Shown piece after piece: positions 24,500-35,771 of a stretch of DNA of 64,000 nt. Positions within the stretch are counted from its first letter, which is position 1, and every line of letters starts with the position of its first letter. The notes beneath the pieces were generated by a model. It was not told the origin of the DNA, ran no database searches, and was given only the letters and a program-made list of their open reading frames with translations. The DNA comes from Lactarius indigo (lineage: Eukaryota > Basidiomycota > Agaricomycetes > Russulales > Russulaceae). Where the stretch lies: contig JAFKAC010000013.1 of assembly GCA_025766275.1 (NCBI GenBank), positions 1,116,001 to 1,180,000 of the forward strand, read 5' to 3'. A program made the translations under genes and the position numbers.

Positions 24500-27400
24500 G
24501 CCAACGCGCCGGCTCATCCCCTGCGGAGTTCGGACGTGCTTCTCTCGCAAAGTCGTATTTCACCCTCTTGTATTGTAATTTGCCCATGTCCGTGTATATG
24601 AACGGGTTTTTATCCCCACTCATTTGACGGTGTGTCCCGCAGTTCATGTTCAGTCGCTGCTTCTTTTGGGCGCACAGAACACACTCTAAGGGGACTGAGC
24701 GGAGTGATACCGACGTGCGATACGCCGTGGCACCCGAAGACTCAACTACGGTCCCAAAGGCTTTCGGAAGAAGCGTCGACGGTGCTGACTTTAAGGCCTG
24801 CACAACCAATCGGACAGACCGGGGTGCTGACTTAGATGTGTTTGTGGCCCTGGTGCCGCTGATGACCCCTGATATCAATCTGACCAGATGTGGCCGTAGA
24901 CACACGACCCCGACGCGGAGACCCATCGATCAAATAGTCTAGATAAGCCATGGTGCGTCTCACTTCGGGGCTCCCGGATGTTGGCCAGGTCCCCGAATGC
25001 GGCCTTTCAGTTCGACACGGACAGGGAGAATAGCCCGGTCAATACCTGGCGAGCCCAAGTTCGGCTCCTCGGATATGAGATTTCATGCCTCGGTCACGGT
25101 TGACCCGCGGACGCAAATTGTAACAACAGGATTATATCCGCAATTCCTTGGATTGGGGGGTGTCACAGCTGCAGATGATCATTTGGCTTGGATTGTTCTG
25201 CTACTGCCACCATGATACGGTTTTACTATAACAATGGCTAGGGAAACGACGGGCGCAACTTGAGGTATAATCCAAGTCTTTAAACACCATCAGTCCTCCA
25301 CCATAGATCAACCTATTAAAAGGCGCGTGCACACCTTCTGCACGCACCGCCCGAGAGTGCACATATAGCGCACCGGCTCAGGATAATGGTGCAACACTTC
25401 ATGCGCTTGTTAAGCCACCATCTCGATGCCCATCCTGGTGGTAGTACAGCCGTCATCTGTGGAGACAGTTAGCTCTCTTGAGAATGCACCCTGGAAGGAC
25501 CCAATGTACGCCCTGCATTAAGTTATCTGTGATAAACCATGGCGTCGACGAGTCATAGACATTAACGAGTGGAGTTTGACCAATTACGCGAGAATCACAG
25601 GGGGGAAGAGGTGAAGGTGAGCCGTTGATGTCCTGAAACCAGACTTCCCTGTTAACAACTGCAGCAGCGATGATGGTCATGAAATAAATGAGCGATGATT
25701 ACATCGATGAGAGGGTGAGCAGTGGGCCACATTGTGTGAACACTCGACAGCCTTTCTTTATCTCACTTACAGAGAATTCGTAAGACATCAGTTGACCCTG
25801 CTGTCCATTCGTAATACGATGCCCAAGCCCAAACCACAAACCCCTCGTAGCGGACTCACAATCTTGATCGTTCAATTCCCAGCCTTACTTTTTTCTTCGT
25901 ACGACGCATCTTCACCAGAAAAGCAAAAACACTTTTGCAGAACGCATTTTGTATTCGTTCCCACTCCAAAGCTGTACAAGCTCAAGATCGGAAGCAGGTG
26001 ATCACGTTTTAGGTCGAGATCAGAGTTACAAACGATTAGGGAAGAAAGACGGACTAAGATGGGAGGTTACAAAACGGGACATCGATTTGTGCACCATAGT
26101 GGTGGAATGGAACAGGTAATTGATCAAATGCTGAATAGAGTTGTTACGCCAGAAGTGTTTGGGGATCATGTGTAAAGCACGATGTGAGAATGACCACTCG
26201 GAACTGGCACAAGAGGAGCACGTAAACGCCGTGGTTGATGCGATGAGATTCATGGGACGGAGGTTCTGAACGAAAATACAGGGAGAACGCCGTGATTCAA
26301 GACCACGTCTTGGGTAGAACAAACAAAGATAGTACGAAGAACGAACTTTGAAAGCGATAGTGCTGCGGTGGCTTGAAGACAGCATTGGCATGGACTTTCG
26401 TTCTTGAGGCCTTCCGAAACATACCGTGATAGAATTCTGATCGGGCAGTCAACCAAAGAAGTGTCGGGAGCTTGTAAAGTATATATTGCTACTTTTCGAC
26501 AAAACTCCGAGGAAGATGGAGTTCATCGTCAGTCTAGTCCGGGCACTCGATTGACACCAAACAACCTTATTTGCTAAAATCACCACCTAGACCAAGTTCT
26601 TCCGCGTACACCTCAGCGAGATGCGAGAGTCAAGGATACATGAGTCTGAAAGCATTCGGATGCATTCGCCTGCGGTTCAGCAGAATCTGGGTTTTGCTGA
26701 TCCGCGAATGGAACCGTCGGTCCGGTTCAGGACAGACGGCCGAACCCGAACCTGAAATTGGGGTCTGGTTCAGTTACTATCACGGGTTGGGAGTTTCCAA
26801 AGTTTGACCAAATTGTGAATAAAAAAACATCGACTTCACATTTTTCCAATCAAATTTTCGGAGTCTATGTGATAACATATGAACTATCTATCTGAAAGTG
26901 TTATCCTAGCAAATAGTGGGTGGGTCATTGTGTCGGAAGAAAGCTGGGTGTGTGGGTGCCAAAAGTTGGGAATTTCAAAACTTTCGTTGCGAGTTGTTAT
27001 GCTGACTACAACCGATCATGTCTTTGCTTACAGTACTCGAACAATGTGTTTGCTAAGTGGTGGATTTTGAAACTGATGAGGGTTGAGTACGTTGAGTACC
27101 AATTGTCACGCAAATTCACACACTCTTCTGTATCTCCCCCTCCATTGCTCCGAATGCCTAGAATTTTGGATGTGACTTCGATGATATGCATATATGATAT
27201 CCAGAATGTTGTGTGGTGCCATGTTCAGTAATACATAAACCCAAGACTGTTTTTGTTGGATTTTGGGTCTTACCCTGTAATGTTAGCATCATCGTGGCAC
27301 AAGCACAGATAGAACTTCTTTATTTTTTTTGTGATCTACAATTGAGTGGTATATGGGAGATGTATCTAAGTAATGATCAGCTGTTTTTCTGAAACAATCC

Positions 27401-29047
27401 CTTCAAAAGCTGCAATTTGAAACTCAGCAATTTTGAAACCGCTAACACGTGATAGTACAGCTGGTTCCATAACAATTGTTCCCTGCTATTTTGAGCATAG
27501 TCGGACGCCCAAATTAAAACTCGAGAACGGGATTCATAATTAAGTCGAGGGAGAGATTCTCAGGAAATCGGGTTATCTCGCAGAATTAGAGTTATAGAAT
27601 AGTTATCTGTGTTGCTATTCTCGGCAGCTGTCCATCTCAGTGTTGGTATGATGGTTCGCCAGCACATCTTCAACGGCCTCCTGTATCAATATCCCCCCAG
27701 GGACTTCCTGACCCAGAGATACGTGAGCTCATGAGGATTGATGTACTGTTTTTCAAGGTGTCCCAAAGCGCACATCGCAGGACGGATGCACGTCCCCTTT
27801 CACACCTTCCCACAAAAGGTCAACGCGTTCGACATGTTTATGTTGACCACCGCCAGGGCTATAAATGGTTTACAGTGCTTGCGTCTCCATCGCAGTCATG
27901 CAGTGTTCCCATCTCACCAGCTTCCAGGTCCCACGCGCACCATAGACGCAGCGGAGGCCACTTACCGATGCTTCCTTAGCTCCAAATATGCCTTCCCGAT
28001 CCCTGAACCGGCCTCGAGTTGGGCGGAGTCTGTATGGCCCGTCGCGTGCACTAAGACTGGAAACTGACTCGGCCCACCTGATGTCCTTGCAGACAAGGTG
28101 TTACGACTTTGGTACGCGCTTCCTGAACAATGTTAAAGCCAAGGCTACGCTGCTTGTCACAAAGTTCTATGGGTTTGAGATAGGCGAAGCTGCAGAAATA
28201 TTGAACCGGAACACGGAGAAAGCGCAAAACTTGAAGATTGACACAGCTTTCAAACAGCCACTGCAACCATTAGTCGCCAGGCTGTCTCCGGTCTACAGCC
28301 CCTCATCCCAACATCCGTACATGAGCCCCCACCAGCAGGTCCGCTGACGCGTTCTTGGATGCACACCCACCCACACTCCCACTCCAGCAATCACTCATAC
28401 CCCACCTACGTGCTGAGGCGCAGCCCACAATTGGTATTATTCCCAGTTCGTACCCCAGAAGCTTAGCGTAGTTTCAGCGGTACCAGTCTTTGTGCACAGG
28501 CACGTCACATGGGCTCGGCGCATTACGAGCACCTTTCGTGGACCCCAAGCCCAAGCACGGCTCGTGTGCTGGTGACTGAGGCATTGGCAGCGATGATACC
28601 AGGGGCGATGAAGTAGGTTGCACTGTGGCAGCCTAAATAATTCACGTCGTAGATGGCCTCCCATAACGGGAACTACGACTTTTACAACGATAAAGCTGTG
28701 AGTGCCAGTTCTAAGAAACTTATTGCAGTATGTCCCATCATACCTAGTCTGGGACAGTTGTAGTAATTTACTTGGTGCCTCGAACAAATCCAACGCTTGA
28801 AGTTGATAACTCGATATACCCTTTTCAAGACATAACGATCATCCATTCAAACCTCGCCTGTGTCCAAAAAACGATCGCTAGGGGACAATCGTTATGGAAC
28901 TGGCTGTAGGTTCGGGTCCGAATCAAAGTTCAGAACCGAACTTAGACATCACTATTCTGGGCGGCAGATATGCCAACACTCGCTCTTAAAATCCCCTCAG
29001 TTGGTTAGTTCCCCATGTTAACTATATCTATCCTCCCCTCACTCACT
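24500..29047. other. 4.5-kb gene-poor, partly AT-rich region
   Basis: The longest stretch without a recognisable gene. About 26810-27480 is AT-rich. A small inverted repeat (CATAACGAT ... ATCGTTATG) lies at about 28831-28893. Frames near 27731-28347 are open for about 110-120 codons on the plus strand but show no known family and no clean exon chain; they may be remnants of a decayed gene or element. No terminal inverted repeats with target duplication were found by eye. Confidence 0.4.
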
Positions 29048-30682
29048 ATGTCTCTATCGCCCCGCTGCAGCGTTCTCATCTTTGACTTGGGAGATGTCCT
29101 ATTCACTTGGTCTCCTGTCACCGCAACTTCGATCTCCCCGAGGACGCTCAAGGCTATCCTATCCTCGACTATTTGGCAACAATACGAACGTGGCAGAATC
29201 TCGGAGGACGAGTGTTATCGTCTCTCCGGGGAAAGATTTGGTCTTGACCCGGAGGAGGTGCGACGTGCTCTCGTCGGTGCTCGTGCGAGCCTTCGATTCA
29301 ACGACGCATTCATTCGATTCATCTGCGATCTTCAAGCGGAGTCCCAAGGCGCACTGCGCATCTTCGTGATGTCAAATATCTCTGCACCCGATTATGCTGA
29401 CACCCGGGCAAAACCCACCGAATGGGGGGTGTTCGAGCGGGTGTTCACATCCGCTGCTGCAGGCATGCGCAAGCCAGACCTGTGTTTCTTCAAATTTGTA
29501 CTTGACGAAATCAAGGCAGAGCCGTCTTCGGTGGTGTTTATTGATGACAAACCTGAAAACGTTTTGGCGGCTCGGTCACTTGGGATAAATGGGATTGTTT
29601 TCGACGACGTCCAGCGTGTACGACAGTCCCTAAGGTTTTTCACTGGCGACCCTGTGAGCCGTGGCCTCTCGTTCCTCGAAACAAGAGCCGGCCAGCTGGA
29701 ATCGGAGACCAACGGCGGCCAGATGGTCTCTGAAAACCTCTCACAGTTACTCATTTTGGAGGCAACCAACAAGAGGTGAGGTTAGCGCTATACTAGTAGC
29801 GGTTATACTCAGTAACCTTCCATCGCTCTCAGGGAGCTTGTAAACCACGTTCGTCACTGTCGTACCTGGAACTTTTTCAGAGGTATCTAGGGCGTCGCAC
29901 TTATACGGTTTAAGTGCGGACATCTGATTTATTTTTGTCTTTGTCTTTGCAGAGGCACCGATTCTTACCACGGATGAATTTCCACCTGATCTGGGTGTCA
30001 CTTCCATCGGCCTCATGGTCACACAGCCCGACAATGACGTGTTTGACTCGGTAATGGACGAAATGCTCAAATACACGAGCGAAGATGGTATTGCAACGGT
30101 AGGTGAACGTTTACATCCTCCGATCCACTGTTGCTAAGCCTTTTCTGGCAGACCTACTTTGACACTGAGCGGCTGAGCACAGACCCCGTCGTCGCTCTCA
30201 ACGTCCTGCGACTCTTCTACTCACGTGGGCGCGGACACCAGCTTTCGCGCACCCTCGAATGGGTGCTGGGAGTACTGAAGCACCGCGCGTATCTCGAGGG
30301 TACACGCTACTACGAGACTGCCGAGTGCTTCCTGTTCTTCGCATCGCAGCTCCTGTGCTCCAGCACCGACGCACGTCTGCACGAGCAGCTCGCCCCGCTC
30401 CTTCGTGAGCGCATCCTCGAGCAAGCAGGTGCTGCCGGTGACGCGCTGGCGCTCTCGATGCGAGTGTTGGCGGGAATAATCGTTGATGTACGCCTGGAGT
30501 GCGAGGTTGCCAAGCTGCTGCCATTACAACGCGAGGATGGCGGGTGGGGTCCAAGTTCGGTTTATAAGTTCGGTTTGAGCGACGTCAAGATTGGCAACCG
30601 GGGGCTCACGACTGCGTTCGCGCTGAACGCTATCGCAGCGCTGCGGTCCTCCCCCGCAGCTCCAGCGACTCCCCCTTCCTGA
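29048..30682 (+). CDS. HAD-like hydrolase fused to terpene cyclase-type domain
   Basis: Spliced protein of 485 residues from four exons (29048-29778, 29833-29882, 29953-30098, 30152-30682). The N-terminal HAD domain has motif I FDLGDVLF (residue 13 on), motif II VMSNIS, motif III MRKPDLCFFKF and motif IV FIDDKPENVLAA. From about residue 260 comes a domain like a class II terpene cyclase beta domain, with YFDTERLSTDPVVALNVLRL, HRAYLEGTRYYETAECF, a QW-like LPLQREDGGWG and GNRGLTTAFALNAIAAL. This layout matches fungal drimane-type synthases such as AstC, which protonate farnesyl diphosphate and remove phosphate. In those, by my recall, the general acid lies in DxDTT; here the aligned residues 273-277 are DLGVT, so the middle Asp is Gly. 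An upstream in-frame ATG at 29015 is possible. No P450 or other tailoring gene is adjacent. Family likely; activity uncertain. Confidence 0.82.
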
Positions 30683-32136
30683 GGGGCGTAAGCTCGAGAC
30701 CGAGCCTGAAGTCGAGCTGCTGCGCCTACCTACACAGCCGCTACGATTGCAGCTGCATTTGGGGGACGTCATGGCATAGGACTTTTAGCGTGGTAGTTGA
30801 CGTGGTGGCTCACTCGTTTCTCTCTCTAATTCTGACTGGCTTGCTTTCTTGAATCCAGTATACGATGATACATCCACGATCGTGATTATGTAGTGGCTCG
30901 CTGATACTGGTATCGTTCTTCTTGTGTGCTTGTACTTACGTACCATGTGCAATTTCACCAAGCCAGCACCTTGGCCAGCACTTCATTTTCCAACCTCAGT
31001 ATTACAGTAATGTACTTGATAATTGAATTTGGACACCTAATGCATTTTCTTGTTTTGAAGGCACTTTATTCTCGTATTGACGGCAAGAAAACCATTAATG
31101 CCTGAACGACCTGAATGAACTTTTGAAGTACCGTCGGTGTCCATGATCAGAAACTCCGAGTCGGGTCAAAACGCATTTCGAAGACGCATAGATGGGTCTT
31201 GTCCATGAGGGACATCATGCCTGTGTACAAGTGTCCTGAACACCGGGGTTTCCCAGAGTCGTCACCACCATCAAGTTCCGGACTACGAGCTGATTGCCGT
31301 TGTCGCATTATCGGACAAAGGTGCAACTTGATAAGCTTTGCTGTACTCGCTTTGTTTCTCCGACAGTTGGTGCAAGATGGGCAGGGACGTAAATCAAGGG
31401 ATGTAGCTATGTTCGGATTGTCATTGACACGATGTTCGTGTAATGCAGTTGTTCACTCAACTACATGTTGATTGCACCGAGAGCCCGAGGAATATGTTCC
31501 TGACTCGATTCGAATGAAAAAAAAAAAGCTACGTAATCGACGTGAATGCGAAACAATCACAATTTACTTCTCGATTCGAGTTCTCCATAAACTTCCTACA
31601 GGTGACTGACAAGGGAAGCTTGAAATTGTTCGCCCTGGCCATTGGAATATCAGATCTGTCAGCACTCGAACCTGGTGTGCCACAATCAGGACATTCACGG
31701 GACAGGCGCCGCTGGCCTACGGTTTGGGTGGTTATTGAGTGGATACGTATATATTCAATGCTTGGCATTGAATCGGGCGTCGCTTTCTGGAGTCCAAGAT
31801 GACTCAATACCTGATCGCGACTTACTGAACTCGTATGATTATCTTGCTGACTCCGATGCTAACATGGAACGAGAGACCGTTCAATTGTAGCTGAACGTTG
31901 AACGTGTCAACTCACATTCCAAGGCCTCTCGCCTGACCATATATAACACGCTCAGAATTATCTGCTTGATCATAGCTTGGCCACTCATGCCGATCCTTCC
32001 CCCCCAATGAGAACCAAAAGGTGTACGATGCAATGATACGATGCGCAGTTTCTGGAGATCGTGTCCTTCATGCTGTTGCAAGCGCCTGATGCAGTAATAC
32101 AAAGCGGCTGTTCATGAAAAGTACAGGTACAGGCTA
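30683..32136. other. convergent intergenic region
   Basis: About 1.45 kb between the ends of the terpene cyclase-like gene and eIF3c. No gene or repeat recognised; the edges are probably 3' UTR. Confidence 0.4.
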
Positions 32137-35086
32137 CTATCGTGCTTTGGTCATCTGGTTTCCCAGCCCCTGTGCGAAGCGCGCTCCTCGTCCTCCCCGA
32201 GTACCTAAGTGAGTTCATGGGTGAGCGATACTGACCAAAAGACGCCAAAAAAAAAAAAAAACTTACCCCCACGCGCGCCACCTCTCCGCTCCCCCCGCCC
32301 TCTCCGCTCCTGCGCCTGTTCACCACGTTTATCGCCCTTCAAGCCGTCCGCGCGGTCCCCCCACGAACCCGCCCCGCCCAGGCGTATGTCCAGCGCCTTC
32401 TCGTTTTGCTCCACCATCGCCCCGACCTTCTCCGCTAGGATCTGCGCGAGCTGCTGAGGCCGAGTAGGCTCGATGCGATGGAAAATTATGACACCCGCTG
32501 ATTGGTCCAACGAGGCGGGGAGCTCCTCCGTCCAGATCATCCGCGATACGATTGAGTTGACCGCCCGACGATCCAAAGAGAACGTGCGTTCGAGTAATGC
32601 CAGCGACAGGGTTTTGTAGTGCGGTGCGAATGCGAATAAATACGTGCGTAGGCCTTCTTCCTGAATGCGCCTGGGGTCTACCGTCAGCTTTTGAGTGTCG
32701 GACGTGATTTGCTCGACTTACTTGGCAAGCATCTCTTTGACAGATGCGGCTTCGGGCATCAGGCTCCAAATCTTGATATCTTGGATGAGGTCACGGCACT
32801 GCTCCCACTGGCCGTGTTGTAGCGCTTTGCTAGCCTGCATTATATGATCACGCGTGCTTTCAGGCGGTCCCGTGAATACTTGACGATCCGCAAAGTCCAG
32901 CAAGCGGCGGAAGGGTTTTGAAATAGCCTTGCGCTTCTGCTCCTCTAAGTCGATACTAGCAAGCATCGGGATCTCCACTAGCATGCTAGACACGAGGAAC
33001 GCCGCCTCGAGTAGCTCGGTATTGATGTGCATGTGGAACGGAAGCTGGCGCTGCTTCTCCGCTTTCTCCTGTTCTGGAGTGAGCGTCTGGAACCGTGGCT
33101 GGTGGACTCCCTGAGCAAGAAGCTCCTTCACCCGCTGAGTAGCAAAGATGTCTTGCAATGTCGACTGAGCCTCTTTGATGAGGCCGGACCTGAATGCGCA
33201 AAGTCCGAGCTGCACAACTGCGCGGTTGTACTGGATCTGCGTGCCAACATCCATGGAGTAGACCGTCTCCTGCAAGTGTGACATGAGCAGCATGTCGCGC
33301 GCGGTGTAAAAGTCATTATGCAACGCGTGGTGATAGATGTGACTAAGCATCGCCCGTGTTCGCAAGACGGAATTGCCGGATTTGTACAAATGGACACAGA
33401 GGGTATGAATGAGTTTGGACGGGGATGGCTGCGAAGCCAGGGAAAGAACAACAGGGATTTCCGCCGTAGTGACTGCTGATTCAAGGGCGGTGAGAACGGC
33501 ATCAGGCTGTCGAAAGATACTTGAATGCGTGAAAAAAGGCAGGCAAATGCGCGCAGAAGGTACCTTGGAGTAGATGTGTTCCAAACGTCGCATGATAACA
33601 CGAGCAATGGGTTCAGGGAGCTGCTTCTTCTCGTAGAGCGTCTCTGCGCGGCAAATAGTGCAGTAGAGACCCTTTTCGTCTTTCAACCGATCGACGTACT
33701 CGGTGCCGTGGGGATCCAAGTTTTGCAGGCTGCGAGCGAACTCGTCGTCTAATCGGTCGACAAAGCTGATAATGCTCCCGCGAATACGGACGACGCCGTC
33801 TTTTTCACCCTCAGGAGTACGCTCTATTAGGTCGTCATACTCCTCGGTGATCTCCTGGACAGAGTAACCGCCGTTGTCGATAAGGATTGCGATGAGGCTG
33901 TCTATTTCGCGTTGAGCGGACAGCCACATCTCGATGGGCATATAAGAGGCAACGGTGGCATTGTAGTCAAAGCGTGACGAGACCAGGGCGAGCAAGACAC
34001 GTATTCGCTGGTATGGTGTGACGGCGACGTCGAGTAGTCGCTCCAGAGTACGAATTTGATCAGCACGGTCCGTGTTCTGCAAAAAGGAAATCGACATCAT
34101 GACATGCAGACCACAGTTCGGGGCGTACCTTTTTCCCGCGAGCCTCGTGGATTGCCTGGAGGTGCTTGTAAATCCCTTCAGATGTATATTGTGTTGCTCT
34201 CCCGCCTCTGCCGACATGAGTGAAATCATCGTCGTCCTCGTCCTCCACACCAACGGGCCTTTTCACCACCTCGGGCCGTACTTGAACCTGTGGGGCAGCA
34301 AATGCCGCAAATTCTTGCTCAAATGCCTCTGGGTCCTGGCAAACGGTCAGCAAGCGACATCTGAAAAAAACAGCTTACGAAAGACAGATACATCGTTGTA
34401 TTGCTTGACCTCCTTCTCGAACTCCTTGAGCGTTTTTCTCACTTTTTGTTTCATGGCGGTCAGTGCACGCGCGTTGGCCGCGTTCATCTTCTTTTTGGCC
34501 TCCTTTTCTTTCGCAAGAGCAGCATTCAGGCCTGTTTCGAGCGAAATGAGGGTTCGGATGTAAAATGGAGGGATCGGCTCAGCGACATTTTGCTGCCGCT
34601 GTACCATTCGAGCCAGTTTGTCATATTCTGGTCCAAGACTCAGGTGAGCGGCGCTATGTTGGTCCTCAAGAAAGACCACCTACCGGTGGATATGGCGATC
34701 CAGTCGTTTATTTTAAGAGCGTTGTCCATGGTCTTTCCAGTGGCCTCCATCTCTTCGAGACGCTTGTCGCGCGCGCTCTTGACGACTCGCTTGACCTCTT
34801 CGTCACTTTCCTCTTCGTCTGAATCGCGGAGGAAAGCAGATTTAATTTTCGGTTTCGCCTCTTTGGGGGCGTCATCATCATCATCTGAACCATCTTCATC
34901 TTCCGATTTTGACTCGGAAGAGGATGAATCCGAGTCGTCGTTGGCTAGACGAAGGAAGCGAGACATAGCTGGTTTGGCAGGCGCGGCCTTGGCGGTTGCT
35001 GCCTCATCGTCCGAGCTGAGGAGGGACTCCTCCGAGTCCGACGACTCTGAATCTGAGTCTGCTGCTTGTCTGAAGAACCTAGACAT
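32137..35086 (-). CDS. NIP1: eukaryotic translation initiation factor 3 subunit C
   Basis: Core subunit of eIF3, which holds eIF1, eIF5 and the ternary complex on the 40S subunit. The start MSRFFRQAADSDSESSDSEE opens a long acidic, Ser-rich N-terminus typical of the family. Exons then give ALKINDWIAIS, FDKLARMVQRQQNVAEPIPP, GRGGRATQYTSEGIYKHLQ, and the large exon with TEYVDRLKDEKGLYCTICRA and RRLEHIYSK. A 60-nt intron after IYSK happens to be open in frame. The PCI domain (HYKTLSLALLERTFSLDRRA, FHRIEPTRPQQLAQILAEKV) is near the C-terminus. The tail is Arg/Gly-rich and, over a last intron, ends RFAQGLGNQMTKAR at TAG 32139-32137. Length is normal for the family. Head-to-head with bL34m over 108 bp. 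Confidence 0.95.
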
Positions 35087-35194
35087 TGTGGTTAGATTTA
35101 CGGTGACTCGCGGCGAGAAACAACTTTTGGGTTTCGGAGATCTCCGATACTTGCTAGTAGTTGCCAGTCCGCCCCAGCTCAACACACGACGACC
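35087..35194. promoter_or_regulatory. short divergent promoter, eIF3c / bL34m
   Basis: Only 108 bp separate the start codons of a cytosolic translation factor and a mitochondrial ribosomal protein. Both must be driven from this gap or from within the neighbouring exons. No motif was identified. Confidence 0.5.
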
Positions 35195-35551
35195 ATGCCT
35201 CGTCTCTCTCTCAATTTCGCGAGGCTATTGCGGCCACCCACAACCCCCGTGACCCATGTCTCCGCTGCGATCCTTCGACGCCCAACCCTGCAGCCATCTC
35301 CTTCACTCGCCCCTCGCCTCACTTTCCCGCGCCCAACCCTTCTTCGCCCTACGTCACTAATTTCGTCTTCAACACCTACGCTCAGTCCGGTCGTGCTCCA
35401 AGCTCGCCATGCCTCACGTGGAACCGAGTACCAGCCATCCCAACGGAAGCGCAAACGGAAGCACGGCTTCCTCGCTCGCAAGCGCACGGTAGGCGGTCGC
35501 AAAATTATTGAGCGTCGCAGGGCAAAAGGCCGCAGGCATTTGACTCACTAG
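35195..35551 (+). CDS. mitochondrial ribosomal protein bL34m
   Basis: Single-exon gene of 118 residues. The N-terminal 70 or so residues are Arg/Ser/Pro-rich without acidic residues, as in a mitochondrial presequence. The C-terminal 45 residues ([20 protein letters not shown], then [20 protein letters not shown]) match bacterial L34 throughout. It belongs to the large subunit of the mitoribosome. Shares a divergent promoter with eIF3c. Confidence 0.93.
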   Translation: MPRLSLNFARLLRPPTTPVTHVSAAILRRPTLQPSPSLAPRLTFPRPTLLRPTSLISSSTPTLSPVVLQARHASRGTEYQPSQRKRKRKHGFLARKRTVGGRKIIERRRAKGRRHLTH

Positions 35552-35771
35552 GTATTGCGCATGTCTCGAGCTCATTATGGACTTGACGCCCCTGACTCTC
35601 AATCCTCAGGTCAACGTTGCGGTAAACCATATATATATACTAGCTCCTATGTGTCTATTGCACACCGAAAACCACTTTCTCCCCATTCCCATCGGCCTCT
35701 CAAAGGTTTGAAACAAGGACTCGGATATGAAATGAGATTCCCCATGCGCAAGCAACTCTATATAGGTCGTG

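Noticed and set aside
27731..28347. Plus-strand frames of 110-120 codons in the gene-poor region
   Set aside because: No family could be named and no consistent splice chain joins them; kept only as a note in the intergenic entry.
26690..28960. GGTTCGGG / GAACCCGAACC words as possible element ends
   Set aside because: The similarity is short, with no flanking target duplication or extended inverted repeat.
31660..31700. Possible tRNA B-box (GGTTCGAGTGC on the minus strand)
   Set aside because: No matching A-box or cloverleaf could be drawn around it; other GGTTC hits in the window failed in the same way.
33496..33555. Extra 19-20 residues in eIF3c between IYSK and PDAVL
   Set aside because: The stretch starts with a GT donor, ends CAG and is 60 nt long, so it is an in-frame intron read through, not an insertion.
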